From contig NC_054757.1 in the NCBI RefSeq assembly GCF_018143015.1, positions 2,032,001 to 2,096,000 of the forward strand: a DNA stretch of 64,000 bases, read 5' to 3'. Below, in pieces: positions 38,817 to 49,627 of this stretch. The stretch comes from Lytechinus variegatus (Eukaryota > Echinodermata > Echinoidea > Temnopleuroida > Toxopneustidae). Position 1 is the stretch's first letter, and the number at the start of each line of letters is the position of its first letter. The position numbers and the translations under genes are program-made. Under the pieces are notes generated by a model that saw only the letters and a program-made list of their open reading frames with translations, searched no databases and was not told where the DNA came from.

Positions 38817-38995
38817 AATTCAAATTGGCTTTTGTTTCAAATTGACTTTCGTCTCAAATTGGCTTTTAGTTTCAAATTGGCTTGTACAAATTTGGTTTTC
38901 GTTTCAAATTGCCTTGGCTTGTACAAATTTGGTTTCCGTTTCCCGGACAACTGGTTTAGTTTCAAATTGGCTTGTACAAATTTGGTTTTCGATTC
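38817..38995. repeat. TTTCAAATTGGCTTGTACAAA short tandem repeats
   Basis: Six or so imperfect copies of TTTCAAATTGGCTT, some extended by GTACAAATTTGG, lie next to the 5' LTR inside the LTR element, on the leader side of the coding block. Confidence 0.8.
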
Positions 38996-39018
38996 CCGGA
39001 CAAGCCCCCAAGATTATT

Positions 39019-39896
39019 TGTTACGATACTGCAACAAATAACAAAGAAGATGTAATTTAAATTCCCCTTTTTTATTACAGGAAATAATTATACATAAAAT
39101 AAAACAAATAATGATCTTACATAAATCTCTTGAAGTGTCCGATGTAAAATCCCGAAGTGATGATGCTATATCCAAGTAATAATCCAAATGATAAAAATCC
39201 CAGTTGACTGGCGAAAATTCACAATGATGGCGATGATGAAACTGATGTTGAAGTCCGATGAATAATAAGAGTCACTGCAACGAGTTGAAATGTCCGTGAA
39301 GACGATGTTGATGATGATTAACAGTCAATTTCAGCAATCCATGGGTTGAAACGTGTTCATTGAACAGGTTGATGATGTTGATGAGAACTGATAATTTCTC
39401 TCTCAAAATAACTGCAAACAGTTCATTGATGCATAAACTGCTCTGATCTGATCTGGTGAAGTGATCTCATATGATGTGATGTGATCTCCTGCTCTCATAT
39501 GATGTGATGGTGTGATGATGTCCTTAAAGAAACTGCAGCTATATATACTAAGTTTCAACTAATCTAGAAGCTTCTAAAAAATGTCACCACCATAGAAGGT
39601 TCTAACACCTTCTTCCAAAAGAACATTCTCCTATAATGGAGCAGTCAAAAATCCAGAAGACTCTTGAATGACCTCATTGAAATCAACAGTGTCAATAACA
39701 TAGCTAAGCCTATTGTTCCTAATCTCTATTCAGAAATAACAATACAACTCCTTGGCCTTTAAATAGGCAAGGCCTGCATAATAAAAAGACATTCCTGAAT
39801 GTTCTTTACAATTCTTGGCCATCCCCAAAGGGAAACAACTAATAGATGAATGTAATTGCTTTTAGAATTCTTTTACAATTATTCTTATATATAACA
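39019..39896 (-). repeat. 5' LTR of the Gmr1-like element
   Basis: 878 bp, paired with 35854-36731. On the minus strand it is followed by an eight-base spacer and a tRNA-Pro-like primer-binding site. The target duplication CAAC is at 39897-39900. Confidence 0.9.
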
Positions 39897-40058
39897 CAAC
39901 AAATAACAGCAAAGGCACAGAATGATGGTCAAATATTCAAGAGATTTTAGTGTATTCTATTTTGCAAAATATTGAACATAAGTTTTAATATCATACTGTG
40001 AGAAAAGTAGAAACTTGTCTTGAACGCACAAAAGACTGCAGATTAATTGCGGTAATGA

Positions 40059-40115
40059 AAATAATAATAACATACAAAATTTATAAAGCGCTTTATACAG
40101 ACGTTTCAAAGCTTG
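40059..40115 (-). repeat. SINE 3' end fragment
   Basis: On the minus strand it ends AAAGCGCTTTATAAATTTTG followed by ATTATTATTATT, matching the tail of the SINE at 31070-31402. It sits at the junction between tandem units 1 and 2. Confidence 0.5.
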
Positions 40116-41147
40116 TATAGTGTTAAAACATCACTACAATGTATATTAAGTACAAATACAAGTTGTGTTAACACCGATTTCAAACCGATAGAACAAGATA
40201 AAATTATGGACCTATCACAATAATAATAGGTCCATGATAAAATTATGTCTACCTCAAAATGAGATGTGTTGAATAAAAACGTGTTTTTCAGTTATCCGCC
40301 AGATACCTAAATATTATTAAAGATTGATTACACTCTATAAATTCCTTTGACTAAAAAACACGCCTAGTAAATTATTCCATTGAATAGAGCACTTCATCGA
40401 GACTCTATTGGTCAAGAGTTTCTCCGATGAGTGCGGCATACCCAGAGACAAACAAAATGACCAATCAGTGAAGTCTATTACGTAACGCAGTCTCTTGTCT
40501 CACCCCGCCTAACTGCCCAAGCCCTCCTCAGCCTCTCCGTTCGCTCGGTGAGAGGTGTCGTAGGGCGGAGACAAAGGATCGAGTTATATGTACACTCTCC
40601 TCACTGGTCAGGTACGCTATCTTTGATCATGCCACGCCCACTGGAGAAACTCTCCACCAATTGCGTCTCGAGGACAGTTCACCTATTAAGGGGTCAATCA
40701 TATAGAAAGGAGAGTAAACCAGATGTTGTTGTTTTTTCGGTGCTGTCGTTTAAAAAGTTATAAAAGTACTGTTAATGTATAATAACATGACACTCATTAT
40801 TTAAAAGTTTATATTCATAATTATACAAAACTCTTAAGCATGATCTGTTTTATGTAATGCGCATAAAAAAAAAACAAAAAAAAAATATTTGGGGGAAAGT
40901 GTCTATTTAACAACTTGACATTGCAGTGACAGAACAATAGTAATTGCAAATAACCGCTCTATAGAAAAGAAAAATAATGATTCAACAACAAAATTACATT
41001 TTTTTTATAGTTAGGTGATATTTGAAGAATCTGTCCAAGATAAGAAAGAAAAATAATAATATTTCTATAACAGTGTATTGGAAATGGAAGTACAAGTGGG
41101 AGGACTTGATTTATGATCTCGCTATGGTTTAAAGAAAAAAAATAAAT

Positions 41148-41218
41148 GCGTTGGCCGGGAATCGAACCCGGGTCAATTGCTTGGAAGGCAACTATGCTAA
41201 CCACTATACCACCAACGC
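41148..41218 (-). tRNA. tRNA-Gly(UCC)
   Basis: The 71-base gene starts GCGTTGGTGGTATAGTGG. The acceptor GCGTTGG pairs with CCAACGC, the anticodon loop is CTTCCAA (UCC) on a GTTGC/GCAAT stem, and the T arm is CCGGGTTCGATTCCCGG. It is close to human tRNA-Gly-TCC from memory. A run of eight Ts on the minus strand (41135-41142) is the Pol III terminator. No intron. Confidence 0.95.
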
Positions 41219-42239
41219 TTTGCACAGTAAGAAGAAAGAGTTTACAAAGTTCAATCGGATTTGATCCATCTCTATGGCAACCAGAAACTGAATGATAAGT
41301 CCCAGAGTGCAATTCAGAATAGTCACTGGAAGTGGAAATCGTGGAATTTCCTGCATACTTAGATAAAGGGGAAAAGGGTTATAAGTATAAACTTGAATCT
41401 AAATAAATACTATTAGCATACATCACCCAATACATAGAATAATAATTACTTATTAGTCAAGGAATTTAATGATTTTTTTGTTTTCTATCTTGCAACATAA
41501 CATAAAAATATCAAACTGTGAGAAAAGGAGAAATTTGCCTTGAACGCACAAAAGACTGAAGAGTAATTGCCGTAATACATATCCATCGTAACGATGGGTT
41601 TGTATTATTCTTCATTACACATAATAATGAAAAGATGGTATGCCATATAATTAATAATAGGCCTATTCGCATATCTTCGATTTGATCAGTTTTTTTTAAT
41701 TGACAAAATTACTTTGATTTCAAACCTATTAAACCTATGTATATTTGGTTAACAATTACATCATTTATGATAGATTTTGTAAATTTATCTGTTATATATT
41801 GCTGAAAATCGAAATGAATGAACGGTCTCATCTCGTCTAACTTCGATATCTTAATTTGTTCACCAATCTTTAAACTTCCTACTCCAACAAAATCAATGAT
41901 ATCAATTCTCAATTGACAAAAAGCTATAAAAAAAAGACCTAATCCCGGGGACCTGATGTCTGAGAAAAGGAAGAAACTAATTGTACCACATTTAAAAGTA
42001 TAAAAGGGACGTATATTCTACGTTTGATGTACCTGTTGAAAATTCGTGTGATATTTCGAGGGACCTCGGCACCTCGCTGAGACTGTTGACGACCGTTTAT
42101 AGTTTCACATCACAAGCCAAACTAAAGCCACGTCGGCGTTTTGCCACGTAGACGTAAAGTTATTCCGAGGGAACTACTCGAGTCCGTTATCGGAACAGGC
42201 TAAATTCGGGGCTAAATTGCATCCAATGGTGTAAAATAT

Positions 42240-42480
42240 ATCAATCTTTCTTTCTCTCCCTTTCTTTCTTTCTTTCTTTCTTTCTTACCCTTTCTTTCTT
42301 TCCCTTCCTTTCTTTCTTTCTTTCTTCCTTTCTCTTTCTTTCTCTCCCTTTCTTTCTTTATTTCTTTCTTTCTCTCACTTTCTTTCTTTTTTTCTTTCTT
42401 TTTCTTTCTGGCGCTCTCACTCTCTCTTTCTCTGTTTATTTCTTTCTGTCCCCTTTTTGTTTTCTTTATTTTTTTTCTTT
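42240..42480. repeat. (CTTT)n microsatellite
   Basis: A long imperfect CTTT run at the right end of tandem unit 2. The same run lies at 44905-45240 in unit 3. Confidence 0.9.
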
Positions 42481-42659
42481 CTGATTTGTTCTCCCCATCT
42501 TTCCAGCCATTAAGTTCAGTCAAAATTCATTCGCACTCTCTCCCATGATCTCACTATCTTTATTCTTCCATCTCACACACATCCACCTACGTAAGTTGAC
42601 GTTATTTTTTTCAATTTACGACCTAGCTTCTTTCATTAAAGCAAAAAATTGATGGAATA

Positions 42660-42886
42660 AAAAAAAGAGAGAGAGACATTAAGAGAATTGGAGAGTGGGA
42701 GGGATGGAGATCGAGCGGGAGAGAGATGAGGGGGGGGGGGGTAGGAGAGAGATGGATTGAGAGAGGGAGAGAGAATTTGCGATATTTAGACAGGCAGGTG
42801 TAGGGAAGGGGAGAGAGGAGGGGTAGACGGGGAGAGAGAGAAAGAAAGAAAGATAGAAAGAAAGAAAGAAAGAAGGAAGGAAGGAA

Positions 42887-42924
<38 letters not shown>

Positions 42925-43082
42925 CAGAAAGAAAGAAATAAAGAAAGAAAGAATGAAAGAAAGAAAGAAAAAAGAAAGAAAAAAAAGAACAAAAAAAAAG
43001 AAAGAAAGAAAGAAGGAAGGAAGGAAGGAAGGAAGGAGGGGAGGAAAGAAGGATAAAAGAAAGAAAGAAAGTAAAATAATGA
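42660..43082. repeat. (GAAA)n/(GAGA)n microsatellite between units 2 and 3
   Basis: GA-rich sequence leads into GAAA/GAAG repeats up to the first bases of unit 3. It may mark the recombination junction of the tandem duplication. Confidence 0.85.
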
Positions 43083-43144
43083 ATCAAATAGAGCACTTCA
43101 TCGAGTCTCGATTGATGAGTGGGGCATGATCAGAGACAAACTAA

Positions 43145-43385
43145 ATGACCAATCAAGTGAAGTCTATTACGTAACGCGGTCTTTTGTCTCACCCCGCCTA
43201 ACCTCACGAGCCCCTCCTCAGCCTCTCCGTTCGCGCGGTGCCAAAGGATCGAGTTAAGTATACCCTCCTCACTGATTGGGTCAGGTTCGCTGTCTTTGAT
43301 CACGCCACGCCCACTGGAGAAACTTTCGACCAATCACGACTCGAGGACAGTTCACCTATAAGGGGTCAATCAGATAGAAAGGAGA
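43145..43385 (+). promoter_or_regulatory. Conserved CCAAT/TATA-like block, unit 3
   Basis: GACCAATCAAG, TTACGTAA, GATTGGGTCAGG, GACCAATCACG and CACCTATAAGGGGTCAATC (TATA-like 43357-43363) occur in the same order and spacing as in units 1 and 2. The transcript, if any, is not identified. Confidence 0.4.
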
Positions 43386-43811
43386 GTAGACAAGATGTTG
43401 TTGTTTTGTTTCTACGGTGCTGTCTTTCAAAAAGTTATAAAACTACCGTTCATGTAAAATAACATGACACTCATTATTTTAGAAGGTGTATACAAAACTC
43501 TTAAAGCGTGATCTGTTTCATGTAATGCGCATAAAAGAACCCAAAAAATAGTTGGGGAAAGTGTCTATCTAACAACTTGACATTACAGTGACAGAACAAT
43601 GGTAATTGCAAATAACCGTGCTCTATAGAAAAGAACAAAATAATGATTTAACAACAAAATGACATTTTTAGGTGATATTTAAAGAATCTGTCTAAGATAA
43701 GAAGAAAATAATAATCAATATTTCTATCATCTAACAGTATATCGGAAATGGAAGTGCAAGTGAGAGGACTTAATTTATGATCTCGCTATGGTTTAAAGAA
43801 AAAAAATAACT

Positions 43812-43882
43812 GCGTTGGCCGGGAATCGAACCCGGGTCAATTGCTTGGAAGGCAACTATGCTAACCACTATACCACCAACGC
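43812..43882 (-). tRNA. tRNA-Gly(UCC)
   Basis: Identical in sequence to the gene at 41148-41218: GCGTTGG/CCAACGC acceptor, CTTCCAA anticodon loop and intact T arm. An eight-T run on the minus strand (43799-43806) follows as terminator. Confidence 0.95.
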
Positions 43883-44904
43883 TTTGCACAGTCGGAAGAA
43901 GGAGTTTACAAAATTTAATCGGATAGGATCCGTCTCCACGGCAACCAGAAACTGAATGATAAGTCCCAGAGTGCAATTCAGAATAGTTACTGGCAGTGGA
44001 AATCGTTGAATCTCCTGCATACTTAAATAAAGGGGAAAAAGGATTATAAGTATAAACTTGAATCTAAATAAATACTATTAGCATACATCACCCAATACGT
44101 AGAATAATAATTACTAATTAGTCAAGAAATTTAATGATTTTTCGTTTTCTATCTTGCAAAAAACAAAAATATCAAACTGTGAGAAAAGGAGAAATTTGCC
44201 TTGAACGCACAAAAAACTGAAGAGTAATTGCCGTAATACATATCCATCGTAAGGATGGGTTTGTATAATTGTTCATTACACATAATGAAAAGATGGTATG
44301 CAATATAATTAATTATAGGCCTATCCGCATATCTTCGATTTGATCAATTTTTTATTGACAAAATTACTTTGATTTCAAACCCATTAAACCTATGTATATT
44401 TGGTTAACAATTACATCATTTATGATAGATTTTGTAAATTTATCTGTTATATATTGCTGAAAATCGAAATGAATGAATGGTCTCATCTCGTCTAACTTCG
44501 ATATCTTAATCTGTTCACTAATCTTTAAACTTCCTACACCAACAAAATCAATGATATCAATTCTCAATTGACAAAAAGCTTTTAAAAAAGACTTAATCCC
44601 GGGGACCTGATGTCTGAGAAAAGGAAGAAACTAATTGTACCACATTTAAAAGGAGAAAAGGGACGTATATTCTACGTTTGATGTACCTGCTGAAAACTCG
44701 TGTGATATGTCGAGGGACCTCACTGAGACTGTGGACGACCGGGGACGACCGTAACTGTTCACATCGACAAGCCAAACTAAAGCCACGTCGGCGTTTTGCC
44801 ACGTAGACGTTAAGTTATTCCGAGGGGTACCGGAACTACACGAGTCCGTTATCGGAACAGGCTCAATTAAATTGCGTGCATCCTATTGTGTAAAATGTAT
44901 CACT

Positions 44905-45240
44905 CTTCCCTTATTTCTTTTTCTCTTTCTTTCTTCCTTAATTCCTTCTTTTCTTTCTTTCGCCTTTTCTTTCTTTCTTTCTTCCTTAATTCCTGCCTGC
45001 CTGCCTTCCTTTTTGTTTCGTTCTTTCTAAATTCCTTCCTTTTTCTTTCTTTCTTTCTTTTTCTTTCTTTCTTTCTTTCTTTCATTCTTTCTACCTTTTC
45101 TCTCTTTCTTCCTTAATTCCTTTTTTTTCTTTCTTTCTTTCTTTCTTTCTTCATTCGTCCTTCTTCCTTCATTCCTTTCTTTTTTTTTCTTTTTTCTCTT
45201 TCTTCCTTTCTGTCCCCTTTTTGTTTTCTTTATTTTTTTC
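44905..45240. repeat. (CTTT)n/(CCTT)n microsatellite
   Basis: The unit 3 counterpart of 42240-42480, expanded with CCTTAATT interruptions. Confidence 0.9.
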
Positions 45241-45479
45241 TCTTCCTGATTTGTTTTCCCCATCCTTCCAGCCCTTAAATTCATTCAAAATTCATTCGCG
45301 CTTTCTCTATCCATGAGTTCACTATCTTTATTCTTCCATCTCACACACATACGACCTAGCTACATTCATTAAAGTAAAAAAATAGAGGGAATAAATCTAA
45401 CTTTAGTGAGCTTCCCAAGGTTTGGCTTTGAATCTGACTGATGTATATAAACGCATATAATAAGTCGATTATATTTTCT

Positions 45480-45690
45480 TAATTTCCAAGGGGGATCCAC
45501 ACTTTACAAGCTTTATTTTTTTAGTGGACCCCCTCATTTCCATTTATGCTCAATGTTATAATGTTTTGTGTTACGAAGTAAGAATGCTCGTCTGTAAAAT
45601 TTTATTTTATTTTTATTACTTTATATAACTTTGTATTATGTTTTGAATGGAAATGGAATAAAGAAGTGAATTGAATTGATGTCACAAATT
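45480..45690 (+). repeat. LINE-like 3' tail
   Basis: It ends TTGAATGGAAATGGAATAAAG, then GAATTGAATTGATG. It is similar in style to 23731-23945. No coding part. Confidence 0.4.
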
Positions 45691-46593
45691 TTTAATTGAC
45701 GTGTTTACTTCATTTTTAAGGCAATGTATAATGGTCAGTAATTTTATATATACAATTTTATTTTCACTATAATGACTTACACATTGTATTTAATCTTAGG
45801 GGCACTAAATTTTGTACAAACTTTGCTTCTTTTTAGTGTTACAGACTCATTTGTCATGTTCTCTACATCATGTGTAATCAAGCTATTAATTTTGTATATG
45901 GATATAAGATTTATTGCCAATTTACTTTATTTTTATGTACCATTTTTGTTTTTGTAATATTTTTATGTAAAGTTCATGCATCCATTCGAACTACAGCAGG
46001 TGATGCATCGATGAATGAGTATGGCCAATGTGATTCGGTCGGTGATCGCAGATACATCGGAGGCCCTTTATAAACCGCGTAATGTCGCACGTTCAGTGCG
46101 TTTAAGTACATTAAACACAACACAAAAAGATGCCAAGAGGGAAAGTACACAGGCCGACAATCGCCCATGCATCGTACGATATCCGTAGTATACCAATGAT
46201 CGTGCGATGTCCGTTTCATCGTCCCACGATTACACGAGCACCGAAGAATTAATGGGGGATGAGTATCAGATATCCGGTCGTTAATCACTCTGCCTCCCAG
46301 CCCCCCCCCCCCACCCCCCCCCCAAAAAAAAAGTCGGTGTATGGTCGGCCTTCAGACAATGGCATTTGTGTCTGCGATATGTGGAGGATTATTTGGCCTG
46401 CATGTGAGAATCGAGGTTAAATTGATTTTTAAAAAAAGGTGAATAAAAAAGGTATTTGGCCATGTAACACCCCCTCAGAGAAACTCTCCACCAATCACAA
46501 CCCCAGGAAAGGTTCACGCCCACATGTGTAATTAAACTATATTGCAGTTGAAAATAAGCACTTACTATAACGTATCTCGTCATGTTGACATAT

Positions 46594-46857
46594 CAGGGCC
46601 GTCACCAGCTTTTTTCTAGGGGGGGGGGTGCTTTTTATGAAAAAAAACACAAAAACACAAAAACAACGTATTAACTCAATTTCATGCAGTTATGCCGGCC
46701 AGATCTATTTCAAAAGAGCCCTCAAGTATCCCTACCCCCCCCCCCTCCGGTTTTTTTTTTTTAATTTTTTTTTAAATTTTTTTTTTTGGGGGGGGGTTCT
46801 GAAGGGGGGTGCGTTCGCACCCTCCGCACCCCCCCCCCCCCCCTGGCGACGGCCCTG
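46594..46857. mobile_element. CAGGGCCGTC...GACGGCCCTG MITE, 5-bp duplication
   Basis: Ends CAGGGCCGTCACCAGC and CTGGCGACGGCCCTG are inverted repeats. CATAT flanks both sides (46589-46593, 46858-46862). The interior is poly-G, poly-T and poly-C tracts, non-coding. Confidence 0.8.
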
Positions 46858-46887
46858 CATATACATGTACGGATGTACCGCATATAT

Positions 46888-47320
46888 TCGTAATTCCGAA
46901 GCTTCGTTATTCCAAAGCTTCGGATATTCCGCAGGTTCGTATTTCCGAAGGTTCGTAATTCCGAAGGTTCGTTAGTCCGAAAACGAAGTGAGGTTCGTAA
47001 TTCCGAAGGTTCGTTAATCCGAAAACGAAGTGAGGTTCGTAATTCCGAAGGTTCGTTAATCCGAAAACGAAATGAGGTTCGTAATTCCGAAGGCTCGTTA
47101 GTCCGAAAACTAAATGCTTAACGAACCTTATTTCGTTTTCGGACTATCGAACCTTCGAAACAACGAACCTTATTTCGTTTTCGGATTAACGAACCTTCGG
47201 AACAACGAACCTTATTTCGTTTTCGGATTAACGAACCTTCTGAACATCGAACCTTATTTCGTTTTCGGATTATCGAACATCGAGGCATAGGCAATTTACG
47301 TGTTTCGGAATTACGAAGTG
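46888..47320. repeat. Foldback repeat of GGTTCG / CGAACC words (full copy)
   Basis: The left half repeats ATTCCGAAGGTTCGTTAATC and CGAAAACGAAGTGAGG. The right half is its inverse (CTTATTTCGTTTTCGGATTA, ACGAACCTTCGGAACA). The centre is near 47115. It closes with GAATTACGAAGTGTAA like 1-325. Confidence 0.85.
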
Positions 47321-47910
47321 TAACCTACATGTACTTGCATTCTTTTTGTATGTTGCCTTGGCGAGATAACGATTTCACATTGTTGACATAATAACGTTAC
47401 TATAATAACGTTACTATAATAACGTTATCATATCGACCTGGCAAAATAATGATCTCATCATCTCAAGGAGTAGATGGCACTTTAATGCTTCAATAATTGT
47501 TAATACAACATTGTTAACATTAATTTCACATAAGCTGTTTAACACTTTAAAGAAAAGAATATGTAAACGAAACAAAGATAATATTTGAACATTTTAAATT
47601 TTCAAAGAGTGGGTTTTTCAACCCTGTTAATTCAACTATTCTTAAGTTCATATAAAAAAACCAACGTTTTATTGAACAGCCTTCTTACTTTGCTTATGAA
47701 GTTTTTATGATCTGGGGTTTTGTTTTCTTTTTTATTCGACAACCCCCCCCCCTCTCTCTCCCTCTCTCTTTACATTCTACATTCCATTTCTACTGCTAAC
47801 TCTCCCTCCTGCTCGCTTTTCTCTCTCTGAACCATCTTTTGGTATTACTTTATCAAATACATAAATCTACATATCTTGCAAGTTGATTGATGCAGTGAAA
47901 TCATTAATCA

Positions 47911-48133
47911 TTTGTGGAGGTGCCTTGGCCGAGTGGTCTAAGGCGCCTGGCTATACATGGAAAGTCCGGGGTTCGATCCCCGGCCGCGCCACCTATGCCC
48001 GTGAGCAAGGCTTTTAATGTACAATACTCTTTTATCCTGCTTTCAAAGAAATGGAAATGCTATGCATTGTTGGTATAACTAGGTGTGGAACTGTTTTAAA
48101 ATAAAAGTTTAAATCCAAAAATCAATCATAAGA
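47911..48133 (+). repeat. tRNA-derived SINE with Leu-like head, copy 1
   Basis: The head at 47919-47993 has an A box (GGCCGAGTGGTCTAAGGC) and a B box (GGGTTCGATCCCC). The body TATGCCCGTGAGCAAGGC and a segment ending AATCAATCATAA match 49311-49530 in opposite orientation. The acceptor arm has two mismatches and no canonical anticodon stem forms, so it is not called as a tRNA gene. Confidence 0.75.
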
Positions 48134-48139
48134 TAAAAG

Positions 48140-49310
48140 GTAAGCCCAACAATTCTATATACTTGTAATGAGATAATTAATTTTCAATATCAGTCCTGCT
48201 ACTGGCCAATACTATTGTATGTATGTACGAAAACATGAAATAATGATAAATGAATTCGATGTCTCAGCTAAGTTAGGTAGCCTGACCTTTGCTCCTTTCC
48301 AACCAATACCAAACTCCAAATCATCCAACATAATTATTTCAGATTTTATCAACGAGCTAATAACTAGAATATTTGTAATCGATTCCAAGTTCTTGATTTT
48401 TTTGAAGTAGTATTTATTAAAACATTCAGTTCAAAATCATACATACAATAGTATATTAACAAAACATTGTTAACAAAGTCAAATAAATGATTATTCATAA
48501 TACAAAAAAGAATTGTACATACAAAAAAAATACAGAATATAACATTCGACTCATCAAGAACAAAATAGTTATAACAAAAGAATTTATAGCGAGGCAATTG
48601 AACTGAATGAGTAAACGAAGTAAAAGCCTTTCCATCCCAACTGCCCCCCCCCCCACATCCCATCCAAGCCCAAGGAAGCGCGGCCTGCTTTCCTCCCCTC
48701 AACCCTAGCTACCCTCCATTTCAGTCTACATTCTGAGCCACAAGCATGATCTAACTTGTGCACATGAATCTTCACTCCAAATGCAAATGAGCCACCCCGG
48801 CCCCCAAACGCACCCCTCCCAGAGAGAGATAAGAGACTAGTACTCCAAAAGCGGGATCCATATCCCCGAGAGCGCGCCAAAGCTCCCTCTGGAGCGAACA
48901 GCATTATATATATATATATATATATATATATTCCGAGAAAAATCATGTTTTTTTTTAATTCTCACTTAATGCAATATCATGAGGAACTAAATTGTCATGA
49001 TGTACTACCCTATCATGTGAACATAAAATTGGATATAAAATAAATCTGCCCGTCCTCAATTGTTATATATATATATTTTTTAATTACCATTGTGGACCTA
49101 ATCCCTTTTGCATTTTGCAAGCAAAATTAAATGTGAATTTCAAATTTTCTTTGGTATCATCTTATAGAGCAACTAAATATCTATACATTGAGACCAAAAA
49201 AAAATCAAATTTTATGAAAAATGTACCTTACCCCTTATGCAACTGAGCTCTTCAATTGTAACAATAGATTAATTTGATTTGTTCTTGTTGCACGAAGCAG
49301 ATGTAATCAT
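48140..49310. other. Spacer between two inverted SINEs
   Basis: AT-rich sequence with an (AT)n run at 48904-48931. No gene, RNA or repeat with clear ends is seen; open frames are short and unrelated to known proteins by eye. Confidence 0.6.
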
Positions 49311-49530
49311 TATGATTGATTTTTTAATTTAAACTTTGAAAAAAAAACAAGTGCACACCTAGTTACCAATAATGCATATAGCATTTCCATTTATTTGAAA
49401 GCTGGATAAAAGAGCATTGTAGATTAAATGCCTTGCTCACGGGCATAGGTGCCGCGGCCGGGGATCGAACCCCGGACTTTCCATGTATAGCCAGGCGCCT
49501 TAGACCACTCGGCCACGGCACCTCCACAAA
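49311..49530 (-). repeat. tRNA-derived SINE with Leu-like head, copy 2
   Basis: The head at 49448-49522 (minus) has a perfect GGTGCCG/CGGCACC acceptor stem, the same A and B boxes as copy 1 and the same TTTGTGGA upstream. Body and tail match copy 1. The anticodon arm is again not foldable. Confidence 0.75.
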
Positions 49531-49627
49531 CGAGGCTTGTAATCGATGGTAAAATTCGTGCACTGCCCCAATTAACATAACATTTACTACCAGGTACGAA
49601 CCGGGTACGAACTAGCAGTTCCAACTG

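Larger units (their letters stand above)
35854..39896 (-). mobile_element. Ty3/Gypsy LTR retrotransposon, Gmr1-like, internally incomplete
   Basis: Two direct LTRs of 878 bp (35854-36731, 39019-39896) start TGTTACG and end ATAACA. The target duplication is CAAC. They differ at only about five places, so the insertion is recent. On the minus strand a primer-binding site TGGGGGCTTGTCCGGG, like those matching tRNA-Pro, follows the 5' LTR after eight bases. A purine tract GGTGGGGGAGG precedes the 3' LTR. The one coding block is the end of integrase followed by reverse transcriptase and RNase H. Integrase before RT is the Gmr1 order. The element is broken: gag, protease and most of integrase are absent (one large loss). 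A fossil relying on relatives for any movement. Confidence 0.9.
34170..40058. repeat. tRNA-Gly tandem unit 1 (interrupted)
   Basis: The unit matches units 2 and 3 from GTTAACACCGATTTCAAACC through the CCAAT/TATA-like block, the tRNA-Gly and AGAAACTTGTCTTGAACGC. Two insertions interrupt it: a TTAA-flanked MITE (34880-35371) and an LTR retrotransposon (35854-39896). Its right part beyond about 40058 is missing and unit 2 starts near 40145. Confidence 0.75.
40145..42660. repeat. tRNA-Gly tandem unit 2
   Basis: An intact unit: GTTAACACCGATTTCAAACC start, CCAAT/TATA-like block (TATTAAG here), tRNA-Gly, a segment containing AGAAATTTGCCTTGAACGC, and a CTTT microsatellite (42240-42480) near its right end. 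The tRNA genes of units 2 and 3 are 2,664 bp apart. Confidence 0.85.
43083..45395. repeat. tRNA-Gly tandem unit 3
   Basis: It matches unit 2 from AATAGAGCACTTCATCGAG to ACCTAGCTACATTCATTAAA, including the promoter-like block, tRNA-Gly, a shared 67-codon minus-strand frame (44364-44567, also 41709-41912) and the CTTT run. It lacks the first part of the unit (GTTAACACC...). Confidence 0.85.

Noticed and set aside
41709-41912. 67-codon minus-strand frame conserved with 44364-44567
   Set aside because: The two tandem units are nearly identical throughout, so conservation of this frame carries no weight. No family recognised.
45972-46290. Non-repetitive-looking patch with a 104-codon minus frame
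   Set aside because: No splice-bounded coding signal, no recognised protein and no repeat partner in the window.
47919-47993. Functional tRNA-Leu gene
   Set aside because: There are mismatches in the acceptor stem, no canonical anticodon stem, and the flanks are shared with 49311-49530, so it fits a SINE head better.
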